From assembly GCF_010093185.1 (NCBI RefSeq), contig NZ_PDWL01000004.1, positions 1 to 64,000 on the forward strand: a stretch of 64,000 nucleotides of DNA. The letters run 5' to 3'. The translations under genes were made by a program, and so were the position numbers. Source of the stretch: Pseudoxanthomonas jiangsuensis (GTDB lineage: Bacteria > Pseudomonadota > Gammaproteobacteria > Xanthomonadales > Xanthomonadaceae). Positions 42,078 to 50,006 of the stretch are shown one piece after another (within the stretch, counting starts at the first letter, position 1; each line of letters opens with the position of its first letter). The notes under the pieces were generated by a model that saw nothing but the letters and a program-made list of their open reading frames with translations, had not been told where the DNA came from and did no database searches.

Positions 42078-42113
42078 AAGCGCGCGTCGTCCCCGTGGCG
42101 GCGCGCGCTTTTT
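42078..42113 (+). terminator. Terminator of adk
   Basis: Stem AAGCGCGCG (42078-42086) with CGCGCGCTT (42102-42110), a 15-base loop that can pair further, and a T5 run (42109-42113). It lies 22 bases after the adk stop. Confidence 0.8.
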
Positions 42114-42178
42114 CGTGGGTGCGGCGAGGGCAACCGCAAAGGCAACGGCATTGGGTTTGGCTGGCTTCGGGCTGAGCC

Positions 42179-42280
42179 GCGGCGAACCGGCCGTGTCGTG
42201 GCCGCTCGGGCGCACATCCGTGTGCGCACTCGCTACCGCGGCCATCCCTGGCCGCTGCCACAACACAACCGGTTCGCCGC
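42179..42280. repeat. Nested inverted-repeat element, first of three between adk and mpl
   Basis: Outer arms GCGGCGAACCGG (42179-42190) and its exact complement (42269-42280). Inside, GTGTCGTGGC pairs with GCCACAACAC at 9 of 10 positions. In the middle GCGCAC-ATCCGT-GTGCGC forms a small hairpin. The whole ~100-base block could fold as one long hairpin. No second copy was found in the window. Confidence 0.6.
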
Positions 42281-42316
42281 GTCTTCTGCGCGCTGGAAGT
42301 TCAGGGCTTCTATCAA

Positions 42317-42412
42317 CCGTCGTCCCGGCGAACGCCGGGACCCTGCGCCTTGCTTCCTCGCTTCGCAGTGCTGCTTCAAGACACTGGGTCCCGGCGTTCG
42401 CCGGGACGACGG
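42317..42412. repeat. Perfect inverted-repeat element, second of three
   Basis: Two 27-base arms (42317-42343 and 42386-42412) are perfect inverted copies. Each contains the smaller palindrome CCCGGCG-AA-CGCCGGG. The spacer is 42 bases. A single diverged arm is at 40021-40047. This looks like a paired REP unit of the kind moved by REP-associated transposases. Confidence 0.8.
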
Positions 42413-42482
42413 GAGTGGGGAAAAGGCGCAGCAAAGCCTGAAGAGCAGAAGTGCCCGAAGCGGTGAACCTCACGTTCGCAGA

Positions 42483-42595
42483 GGCCGTCGTGCCTTGGGT
42501 CTGCGGGGCAAGTGGCACAGGGACGTGCCACGGCCGCGAGTTGCGGGCAGGATGCCCGCCCGAGCGGTGCACCGCAGACCCAAGGCACGGCGGCC
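42483..42595. repeat. Inverted-repeat element, third of three
   Basis: Arms 42483-42506 and 42572-42595 match at 23 of 24 positions (core GTGCCTTGGGTCTGCGG). Inside, GGCAC-AGGGAC-GTGCC makes a small hairpin, as does GCGGGCAG-GATG-CCCGC. It differs in sequence from the other elements. It ends about 90 bases before mpl. Confidence 0.75.
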
Positions 42596-42685
42596 CCGGC
42601 CGAAGCCAGCACTTTTGCGCCAACCCTCCGAATCGGCCCCGCTCCCGCGCTTCAAAAAGCGCCGGCCCACGGCCACAATCCCCCC

Positions 42686-44104
42686 ATGAGCACGATCCAC
42701 ATCCTCGGCATCGCCGGGACCTTCATGGGCGGCGTGGCCGCGCTGGCGCGCGAACTGGGCTTCACCGTCGAGGGCAGCGACCAGGCCGTCTACCCGCCGA
42801 TGTCCACCCAGCTCGAACAGCTGGGCATCGCCCTCAAGCAGGGCTACCACCCCGGGCACATCTCCGCCGATGCGGAGGAAGTGATCGTCGGCAACGCCCT
42901 CTCGCGCGGCAACCCGGCGGTGGAACAGGTGCTCGACGACGGCCGCCGCTACACCTCCGGCGCGCAATGGCTGGCCGAACGCGTGCTGCCCGGGCGCACC
43001 ACCCTGGCGGTGGCCGGCACCCACGGCAAGACCACCACCACCACCATCCTCACCTTCCTGCTGCAGGCGGCCGGACGCGACCCGGGCTTCCTCGTCGGCG
43101 GCGTGGCCGAGGACTTCGGCACATCCGCGCGCCTGGGCGGCGGCGCCGAGTTCGTGGTCGAGGCCGACGAGTACGACACCGCCTTCTTCGACAAGCGCAG
43201 CAAGTTCGTCCACTACCGGCCGAAGGTGGCGATCCTCAACAACCTCGAATACGACCACGCCGACATCTTCCCCGACCTGGCCGCGATCCAGCGCCAGTTC
43301 CACCACCTGGTGCGCACCGTGCCGCGCAGCGGGCGGCTGCTGGTCAATGGCGAGGACGCGCACCTGGCGCAGGTGCTGGCGATGGGCTGCTGGACCCCGG
43401 TGGAGACCTTCGGCCTGGACGAGGGCATCGTGGCGATCGCGCGCGCCGACGGCGGCCCCGGCTTCGACTGGAGCGCGCGCCTGGTCGAGGCCGACGGCAG
43501 CGCCTTCGTGGTCCTGCACCGCGGCGCCGAGGTCGGCACCCTGCGCTGGCCGCTGCTCGGCCGCCACAACGTGATGAACGCGCTGGCCGCGCTGGCCGCC
43601 GCGCACGCGGTGGGCGTGCCGCCGGCGCAGGTGATCGCGGCGCTGGCCGGCTTCCGCAGCGTCAAGCGCCGGCTGGAGGTGCTGGGCACCCGCGCCGGGG
43701 TCACCGTGTACGACGATTTCGCCCACCATCCCACCGCCATCCGCACCACGCTCGAGGGCCTGCGGGCCCGGGTCGGCCAGGCGCGGATCGTGGTGGCGAT
43801 GGAGCCGCGCAGCAATTCGATGCGGCTGGGCGCGCACGCCGAGGCGCTGGCGCCGTCGCTGGACCTGGCCGACGCGGTGGTGTTCCTGCACCGGCCGGAA
43901 CTGGCCTGGGACGCCGGCAAGGTGGTGGCCGCGGTCCGCGGCGAGGCGACCACCGCCACCGACACCGATGCGCTGCTGGCCGCCCTGCAGGCGCAGGCGA
44001 GGTTGGGCGACCATGTGGTGTTCATGTCCAACGGCGGCTTCGACGGTGCGCCGCGCCGGTTCGTGGCCATGCTCGATGCCGCGTCCCCCGGCGAAGGATC
44101 GTGA
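42686..44104 (+). CDS. mpl: UDP-N-acetylmuramate:L-alanyl-gamma-D-glutamyl-meso-diaminopimelate ligase
   Basis: Murein-peptide ligase that joins recycled tripeptide to UDP-MurNAc. 472 residues with the three Mur-ligase domains: an N-terminal Rossmann start HILGIAGTFMGG (the MurC/Mpl form, with AGTFMGG of Mpl), the ATP loop GTHGKTTTT near 112-120, and a C-terminal domain with DDFAHHPTAI and EPRSNSMRLG. CACAAT lies six bases before the ATG, so the transcript may have almost no leader. Followed after 45 bases by the LON-domain gene. Confidence 0.95.
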   Translation: MSTIHILGIAGTFMGGVAALARELGFTVEGSDQAVYPPMSTQLEQLGIALKQGYHPGHISADAEEVIVGNALSRGNPAVEQVLDDGRRYTSGAQWLAERVLPGRTTLAVAGTHGKTTTTTILTFLLQAAGRDPGFLVGGVAEDFGTSARLGGGAEFVVEADEYDTAFFDKRSKFVHYRPKVAILNNLEYDHADIFPDLAAIQRQFHHLVRTVPRSGRLLVNGEDAHLAQVLAMGCWTPVETFGLDEGIVAIARADGGPGFDWSARLVEADGSAFVVLHRGAEVGTLRWPLLGRHNVMNALAALAAAHAVGVPPAQVIAALAGFRSVKRRLEVLGTRAGVTVYDDFAHHPTAIRTTLEGLRARVGQARIVVAMEPRSNSMRLGAHAEALAPSLDLADAVVFLHRPELAWDAGKVVAAVRGEATTATDTDALLAALQAQARLGDHVVFMSNGGFDGAPRRFVAMLDAASPGEGS

Positions 44105-44149
44105 CGCAGCCGTGACATCGCCGCTCCCGCACGGCGCTACCCTCTCCGC

Positions 44150-44764
44150 ATGCCGTCGGCTTCGCCCGTGACCGCCACCGAGACCCTGCCGCTGTTCCCC
44201 CTGCACGCCGTGCTGCTGCCCGGTGCGCCGCTGGGCCTGCGGGTGTTCGAACCCCGCTACCTGGACCTGGTGGCCGAATGCGGCCGCCTGGGCCGCGGCT
44301 TCGGCGTGTGCATGATCCTGGAGGGCGAGGAGATCGGCGCGCCGGCCACGCCGGCCGCGTTCGGGGTGGAAGCGATGGTCGAGGATTTCGGCACCAGCCG
44401 CGAAGGCCTGCTGACCCTGCAGGTGCGCGGCGCCCGGCGCTTCCGGGTGGCCCGCACCCGGGTGCGCGACAACGGTCTTTTGCTGGGCGAGGTGCGCTGG
44501 TGCGAGGAAAGCGCGGCGGCCCTGCGGCCGCAGCACGCGGCCGTGGCCACCCTGCTGGCCGAATTGCTGGACAAGATCGGCGGCGAACATCCCGATCTGG
44601 GGCATGCCAGCGCCAATCGGCGCCTGCTCGAGCAGGCCGGCTGGGTCGGCTGGCGCCTGGCCGAACTGCTGCCGCTCAGCGACGACCAGCGCTTGGCGCT
44701 GCTGCAGGAGGACGATCCGCACCTGCGCCTGGACCGCCTGCTGCACTGGATGGACGAGGACTAG
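44150..44764 (+). CDS. LON substrate-binding domain protein
   Basis: 204 residues that match the N-terminal domain of Lon protease only: LPLFPLHAVLLPGAPLGLRV, FEPRYLDLV, FGVCMI, then a helical part with LLPLSDDQRLALLQ. No ATPase or protease domain. Stand-alone proteins of this type are common in proteobacteria and have no established role. Probably cotranscribed with mpl. The last 89 bases overlap the convergent DedA-PAP2-LssY gene. Confidence 0.88.
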   Translation: MPSASPVTATETLPLFPLHAVLLPGAPLGLRVFEPRYLDLVAECGRLGRGFGVCMILEGEEIGAPATPAAFGVEAMVEDFGTSREGLLTLQVRGARRFRVARTRVRDNGLLLGEVRWCEESAAALRPQHAAVATLLAELLDKIGGEHPDLGHASANRRLLEQAGWVGWRLAELLPLSDDQRLALLQEDDPHLRLDRLLHWMDED

Positions 44765-46796
44765 GACCGGGCGCGGCCCCGGCGGCGGGCACGGTCGGGA
44801 TTGGACCGTCGGTACGCACCCGCAGCACTGGCAGGGCCGAACCCGGATGCGGGGCCAGCGCATGCGGCAGGTCGCGCAGGGAGGCCAGCACCTGCTCCAG
44901 CGCCGGGTCCGCGCCGCGCTGCGGCCGCCAGGTCGCCACCAGGCCGAAGCTCTGGGTGAAATGCAGGGTCTGTGCGGTGCCGATCCACAGAGGCACGTCG
45001 CCCGGCTGCAGCCGCACCGGCCCGGCCCACAGCCGCAGGGCGTGGCGCTGGCCGGGCATGGCCCCCTCGCGGACCATCAGCAGGACTTCGGTGCGCGCGT
45101 CCAGGGTCGCCGGCAGCACCGGCACCTGGTCGGGCTCGGCATCGGTGTCGAACAGGTTCAGCGCCTGCGCCCACTTGGCCTGCGGCTGCACCCGCCAGCC
45201 GTCGGCCTGCAGCCGCGCGCGCAGCGGCGCCAGCGGGCCGGCGACCTGGACGTCCAGGGGCCAGCGCAGTTCGTCGTCGAACTCGTTGCGCCGCGCCGGC
45301 TGCTGCATCCAGTCTTCGCGCCACCAGGCCTGCAGGTCCTGCAGCTGCGGCAAGGGCGGCGGCGGCTCGAACTTGGCCAGCTTGGCTTCCAGGTTGCGCG
45401 GCGCGTACCACAGCGCGGCGGCGGCGAAGGCGGCGTAGAACAGCCAGGCCACCGGCTTGATCCAGAACGAGCGGGTCACCCGGCGGCGGTAGGCGATCCC
45501 CAACACCAGCAGCCAGACGATCCCCAGCAGCATCCCGCCGATGACGTCGCTGAGCCAGTGCGCGCCCAGGTACAGCCGGGCGAAACCAATGACCGCCACC
45601 ACCAGCCCGGAGACCAGGTAGGGCCAGACCCGGTCGCGGCCGGGCATCTCGCGCGCGATCAGCACCGCGAAGAAGCCGAAGGCGATCGTGGACATCGTCA
45701 CCGCGATCGAGGGGAAGCCGAAGCCGCTGCTGGCGCCGGGCGGCCGGACCACGTCCACGGTGTCGCCCAGCAGCCAGGTCAGGGCCAGGCCGAAGGCCAG
45801 CGCCGCCAGCCAGTGCGCGGCCGCCATCCAGCGCTGGCGCCAGATGAAGTAGCCCAGCACCAGGGCGCAGGCCGGCGCCAGCACTGGCCAGTCGCCGAGC
45901 GAGGCCAGCGCCGCCATCGGGTAGTCGGCCAGCGGGTTGCGCAGGGCCAGCATCATCTGGTGCACCGCCAGGTCCACGCCCAGCGGCTCGCCATGGCCCA
46001 GCACCGTCAGCAGAAGCGCGAACCAGGCCCAGCCGATGCCCATCAGCAGCACCCCCAGCAGGGCCAGCGACACCGACTCGCGCCTCTGCGGATCGAACAC
46101 CGCCATCGAATGCCGGCCCAGCACCGGGTGCCGGTGCGACCAGTCCAGGGCGCGCGCCAGCAGCGAGTCGGCATGGTCGGCGAACCAGCGGTAGGTGTAG
46201 AGCACCGCCGCCCAGGCCAGGGCCAGCACTGCCACCAGCAGGGCCAGCACCGTGACCAGGTGGCCGGCGACCGCGGCCACCGCGTCGTAGGCGTTGCCGA
46301 GGACCCAGCCCGGCAACAGGAACAGCACGCCCCAGGACAGGCAGGCCGCGCCGCTGGCCAGGGCGTAGCGCCGCAGCGGCATGTGCGACATCCCGGCGAT
46401 GGCCGGCACGAACGGCCGCACCGCGCCGACGTAGCGCGCGATGAAGATGCTCTTGAGCGCGTTGCGCCGGAACAGCAGCTCGCCGCGGTCCAGCAGCTGC
46501 GGATAGCGGCGGAACGGCCACACCGTGCGCAGGTGGGTGCCCCAGCGCCGCCCGATCCAGTAGCTGCTGGCGTCGCCGAGGAAGGCGCCCAGGGTCGCGC
46601 AGGCCACCGCGTAGGGGCCGGAGATCTCGCCCAGGCCGATCAGCATGCCCACCGCGAACAGCAGCGGCAGGGCCGGCACGATCGCGCCGACGATGATCAG
46701 GGCGTCGCAGAAGGCGATGGCGAAGATCACCGCGCCGGCCAGCACCGGGTTCTGCCCGATCCAGGCCAGCAGGCTTTCCATCCAGGAAGGATTCAT
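44676..46796 (-). CDS. DedA-PAP2-LssY domain fusion membrane protein
   Basis: 706 residues in three parts. Residues ~15-200 are a DedA/VTT domain (FxGDxxxYWIGRRWG, FIARYVGAVRPFVPAIAGM). Residues ~215-440 are a PAP2 phosphatase with the motif residues in VRPPGASSGFGFPSIAV and GAHWLSDVIGG. Residues ~480-675 are an LssY-like C-terminal domain. A Pro/Ala/Gly tail of about 30 residues follows. PAP2 members dephosphorylate lipid phosphates such as undecaprenyl-PP; DedA proteins are linked to lipid-carrier transport. The 3' end overlaps the opposing LON-domain gene by 89 bases. Confidence 0.85.
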   Translation of the reverse strand: MNPSWMESLLAWIGQNPVLAGAVIFAIAFCDALIIVGAIVPALPLLFAVGMLIGLGEISGPYAVACATLGAFLGDASSYWIGRRWGTHLRTVWPFRRYPQLLDRGELLFRRNALKSIFIARYVGAVRPFVPAIAGMSHMPLRRYALASGAACLSWGVLFLLPGWVLGNAYDAVAAVAGHLVTVLALLVAVLALAWAAVLYTYRWFADHADSLLARALDWSHRHPVLGRHSMAVFDPQRRESVSLALLGVLLMGIGWAWFALLLTVLGHGEPLGVDLAVHQMMLALRNPLADYPMAALASLGDWPVLAPACALVLGYFIWRQRWMAAAHWLAALAFGLALTWLLGDTVDVVRPPGASSGFGFPSIAVTMSTIAFGFFAVLIAREMPGRDRVWPYLVSGLVVAVIGFARLYLGAHWLSDVIGGMLLGIVWLLVLGIAYRRRVTRSFWIKPVAWLFYAAFAAAALWYAPRNLEAKLAKFEPPPPLPQLQDLQAWWREDWMQQPARRNEFDDELRWPLDVQVAGPLAPLRARLQADGWRVQPQAKWAQALNLFDTDAEPDQVPVLPATLDARTEVLLMVREGAMPGQRHALRLWAGPVRLQPGDVPLWIGTAQTLHFTQSFGLVATWRPQRGADPALEQVLASLRDLPHALAPHPGSALPVLRVRTDGPIPTVPAAGAAPGPSPRPSSAAGGPGAGADRPPAAAPSAGRR

Positions 46797-46802
46797 CGGC
46801 GG

Positions 46803-46808
46803 ATTATA
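46803..46808 (-). promoter_or_regulatory. TATAAT box directly upstream of the DedA-PAP2 gene
   Basis: Perfect TATAAT on the minus strand, six bases before the ATG at 46796. Transcription would begin at or very near the start codon, giving a leaderless mRNA. No strong -35 is visible. Confidence 0.45.
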
Positions 46809-46854
46809 GGAGCGGCATCCCGGCGCCAGCCTTAAAGGCTGAGGGTGCCGGCGC

Positions 46855-47043
46855 TCAGATCTCCATCATCTCGAAGTCGTCCTTGGTCACCCCGCAGTCC
46901 GGGCAGGTCCAGGTGTCCGGGATGTCCTCCCAGCGCGTGCCCGGGGCGATGCCCTCCTCGGGCAGGCCGTCGGCTTCGTGGTAGATGAAGCCGCAGACCA
47001 CGCACATCCAACTGCGATAGGGGGCGGTATCGGTGTCGCTCAT
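46855..47043 (-). CDS. Rubredoxin
   Basis: 62 residues. Iron is held by two CxxC pairs: Cys14/Cys17 in [10 protein letters not shown] and Cys47/Cys50 in WTCPDCG. Small cytoplasmic electron carrier. The start at 47043 gives [10 protein letters not shown]; the longer frame adds unconserved residues. It diverges from thiE, with only 71 bases between starts, so the two share a promoter region. Confidence 0.95.
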   Translation of the reverse strand: MSDTDTAPYRSWMCVVCGFIYHEADGLPEEGIAPGTRWEDIPDTWTCPDCGVTKDDFEMMEI

Positions 47044-47114
47044 CGGATAATGCGGGCTTGGGGCTGGCGCGGGAGCGCATTGTCCCACCGCCGCCGCCGC
47101 ACCGGAAACCCCGC

Positions 47115-47774
47115 ATGAACCCGTCTTCCCAGGATCGTCCCGAGATTGCGCCGCCGCTCCCCACCGGCCCGCGCGGCCTGTACCTGGTCACCCCGGACGA
47201 GGCCGACACCGCGCGCCTGCTGGCCCGGGTCGAGCCGCTGCTGGGCGAGGGCGTGGCGTGGCTGCAGTACCGCAACAAGGGCGCCGATGCGGCTTTGCGC
47301 CGCGAGCAGGCCGGAGCCCTGCAGGCGCTGTGCCAGCGCGCCGGCCTGCCCTTGTTGGTGAACGACGACGTCGCCCTGGCCGAGGCGGTCGGCGCGGCCG
47401 GCGCCCACCTGGGCGAGGACGACGGCGACATCGCCGCCGCGCGCGCGCGCCTGGGGCCGAACGCGATCCTCGGCGCCTCCTGCTACGACAGCCTGGAACT
47501 GGCCCGGCGCGCGGTGGCCGCCGGCGCCGGCTACGTGGCCTTCGGCGCGTTCTTCCCGACCGCGACCAAGGCGACCCCCCGCCGCGCCGCGCCGGAACTG
47601 CTGCGCCAGGCCGCGTCGCTGGGCGTGCCCCGGGTGGCCATCGGCGGCATCACCCCGGACAACGCCGGCCCGCTGGTGGCCGCGGGCGCCGACCTGGTCG
47701 CGGTGATCGGCGGGGTGTTCGACGCGCCCGATCCGGTGGCGGCGGTGCGTGCCTACAACCGCTGCTTCCTGTAG
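47115..47774 (+). CDS. thiE: Thiamine-phosphate synthase
   Basis: 219 residues. Joins HMP-PP and thiazole phosphate to give thiamine phosphate. TIM-barrel motifs: [42 protein letters not shown] and [10 protein letters not shown]. The final codons CTG TAG run into the repeat at 47770, so the repeat supplies the stop codon. No riboswitch precedes it, unlike thiC. The start is ATG 47115; an upstream ATG at 47058 would overlap the promoter region shared with rubredoxin. Confidence 0.94.
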   Translation: MNPSSQDRPEIAPPLPTGPRGLYLVTPDEADTARLLARVEPLLGEGVAWLQYRNKGADAALRREQAGALQALCQRAGLPLLVNDDVALAEAVGAAGAHLGEDDGDIAAARARLGPNAILGASCYDSLELARRAVAAGAGYVAFGAFFPTATKATPRRAAPELLRQAASLGVPRVAIGGITPDNAGPLVAAGADLVAVIGGVFDAPDPVAAVRAYNRCFL

Positions 47775-47876
47775 GAGCCGGTCTTGCCGGCGACCGCCAT
47801 GGCGGAAGCGTCTGCGTGAAACCGGGCACCAACGATGCGTCCGCCTCCACGGTCGCCGGCAAGACCGGCTCCTACA
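47770..47876. repeat. REP/BIME-like inverted-repeat element, copy B
   Basis: Arms 47770-47796 and 47850-47876 are perfect inverted copies (27 bases each). The spacer shares GCGTCTGCGTGAAACCGG and GCGTCCGCCT with copy A at 25964-26069. Its first bases include the thiE stop codon TAG. Confidence 0.88.
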
Positions 47877-47950
47877 ACGGGCGGTGCGGCGTGATGCCCG
47901 GTCGCTACCCGCCTTCTACAATGCGCGTTTTCCCGCCGGACCCGCACGCC

Positions 47951-49243
47951 ATGAACCACGACCGCTCCCACCAGCTGTTCACCCGCGCCCAGCAGCTGCT
48001 GCCGGGGGGCGTCAACTCGCCGGTGCGCGCGTTCAAGTCGGTGGGCGGCGAGCCGTTCTTCGTCCAGCGCGCCGACGGTCCGTACCTGTATGACGTCGAC
48101 GGCAACCACTACATCGACTACGTCGGCTCCTGGGGCCCGATGATCGTCGGCCACAACCACCCGGCGGTGCGCGAGGCCGTGCAGAAGGCGATCGCCGACG
48201 GCCTGTCGTTCGGCGCGCCGTGCCCGGCCGAGGTGACCATGGCCGAGACCCTCACCCGGCTGGTGCCGTCCTGCGAGATGGTGCGCATGGTCAATTCCGG
48301 CACCGAGGCCACCCTGTCGGCGATCCGCCTGGCGCGCGGTGCCACCGGGCGCTCGAAGATCGTCAAGTTCGAGGGCTGCTACCACGGCCACGGCGACTCG
48401 TTCCTGGTCAAGGCCGGCAGCGGCATGCTGACCCTGGGCGTGCCGACCTCGCCGGGCGTGCCGGCCGGCCTGAGCGAACTGACCCTGACCCTGCCGTACA
48501 ACGATTTCGACGCCGCCACCGCGCTGTTCGAGCAGCAGGGCGGGGAGATCGCGGGCCTGATCATCGAGCCGGTGGTCGGCAACGCGAACTGCATCCCGCC
48601 GCGCGAGGGCTACCTGCAGCACCTGCGCGAACTGTGCACCCGGCACGGCGCCCTGCTGATCTTCGACGAGGTGATGACCGGCTTCCGGGTCGCCCTCGGC
48701 GGCGCCCAGGCGCACTACGGCATCGTCCCGGACCTGACCACCTTCGGCAAGATCATCGGCGGCGGCATGCCGGTGGGCGCCTATGGCGGCCGCCGCGAGC
48801 TGATGTCGCAGATCGCCCCGGCCGGCCCGATCTACCAGGCCGGCACCCTCAGCGGCAATCCGGTGGCGATGGCCGCCGGCCTGGCGATGCTGGAGCTGGT
48901 CCAGGCGCCGGGCTTCCACGCGCGCCTGGCGGCGGCCACCGCCGCGCTGTGCGAGGGCCTGGAAGCGGCCGCGCGCGAAGCCGGGGTGGCCGTCACCACC
49001 AACCGTGTCGGCGCGATGTTCGGCCTGTTCTTCACCGACCGGAAGGTGGAGACCTACGCCGAGGCCACCGCCTGCGACATCCCCGCTTTCAACCGCTTCT
49101 TCCACGCCATGCTCGAGCGCGGCGTATTCCTGGCGCCGTCGGCGTACGAGGCCGGCTTCCTCTCCAGCGCGCACGACGAGGCGGTAATCGCGGCCACGAT
49201 CGAGGCGGCGCGCGCAGCGTTCCGGGTGGTCGCCGCCGGGTGA
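47951..49243 (+). CDS. hemL: Glutamate-1-semialdehyde 2,1-aminomutase
   Basis: 430 residues. PLP enzyme of the C5 haem pathway that makes 5-aminolevulinate. The N terminus [13 protein letters not shown] is typical. PLP Lys267 lies in [16 protein letters not shown], with FDEVMTGFR before it and MVNSGTEAT earlier. A -10-like TACAAT is at 47917-47922. The stop overlaps the GTG start of the next gene (GTGA). Confidence 0.97.
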   Translation: MNHDRSHQLFTRAQQLLPGGVNSPVRAFKSVGGEPFFVQRADGPYLYDVDGNHYIDYVGSWGPMIVGHNHPAVREAVQKAIADGLSFGAPCPAEVTMAETLTRLVPSCEMVRMVNSGTEATLSAIRLARGATGRSKIVKFEGCYHGHGDSFLVKAGSGMLTLGVPTSPGVPAGLSELTLTLPYNDFDAATALFEQQGGEIAGLIIEPVVGNANCIPPREGYLQHLRELCTRHGALLIFDEVMTGFRVALGGAQAHYGIVPDLTTFGKIIGGGMPVGAYGGRRELMSQIAPAGPIYQAGTLSGNPVAMAAGLAMLELVQAPGFHARLAAATAALCEGLEAAAREAGVAVTTNRVGAMFGLFFTDRKVETYAEATACDIPAFNRFFHAMLERGVFLAPSAYEAGFLSSAHDEAVIAATIEAARAAFRVVAAG

Positions 49244-49854
49244 GGCCGCGGATCGGCCAGCTGCTGCTCGACTTCGACGGCGTGCTGGCCCGCTACCGGC
49301 GCGAGCGCCGGATCGCGCACCTGGCCGCGCATGCGGGCGCCGGTTTCGACCGGGTGCATGCCGCGCTCTACGGGTCGGGGCTGGAGGCGCGCTACGACGC
49401 CGGCGCGATCGATACTGGCGACTACCTGCGCGCTTTGGGCGAAGGCATCGGTGCGCCGGTCGACGAGGACGCATGGCTGGCCGCGCGCCTGGCCGCCACC
49501 GAGGCCGATCCGCAGGCACTGGCGCGGGTATTGGCGCTCGACGGCGGGTTGCCGCTGGCGATCCTGACCAACAATGGCGCATTGATGGCCCGCGCGATCC
49601 CGCGGATCGTCGCGTCTTTGCTGCCGCGGCTGGAAGGACGGGTGCTGTGCAGCGGCCCGCTCGGCGGCCGCAAGCCCGACCCGCAGGTGTTCGGCCGTGC
49701 GCTCGACCGGCTGGGCTGGAACCCGGCCACCACGCTGTTCGTCGACGACCTGTTCGTGAACGTGCAGGGCGCGCGGGCCGCCGGCCTGCACGCCGACAGT
49801 GTGCGCGATGCACGCGCGCTGGGGCGCGTGCTCGGCCGCTACGGCCTGGCCTGA
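49240..49854 (+). CDS. HAD-superfamily hydrolase
   Basis: 204 residues, GTG start overlapping the hemL stop, so translationally coupled. HAD motifs: nucleophile Asp11 and Asp13 in [10 protein letters not shown], motif II ILTNNGA, motif III Lys in [10 protein letters not shown], and motif [15 protein letters not shown] helical cap lies between motifs I and II (subfamily IA). Substrate unknown; a phosphatase of a small metabolite is likely. The link to haem synthesis is only positional. Confidence 0.83.
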   Translation: MRPRIGQLLLDFDGVLARYRRERRIAHLAAHAGAGFDRVHAALYGSGLEARYDAGAIDTGDYLRALGEGIGAPVDEDAWLAARLAATEADPQALARVLALDGGLPLAILTNNGALMARAIPRIVASLLPRLEGRVLCSGPLGGRKPDPQVFGRALDRLGWNPATTLFVDDLFVNVQGARAAGLHADSVRDARALGRVLGRYGLA

Positions 49855-50006
49855 TCGTGCTGGGCATCCGCACCCGGGCGGTCGGAGGCCGGACGCAAGT
49901 GCCGGCATGCCCGGTTGCGGTGGCCGGGTCCGTCTAGTATGAAGTCGGGGTAGGGGCGTCCGGCATCCGCCATCCGGCCGGCGCCCCGCATCACAGGGGA
50001 CAACGT

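Noticed and set aside
42057..42685. CRISPR array between adk and mpl
   Set aside because: The repeats are inverted pairs of three different sequences, not direct repeats with regular spacers.
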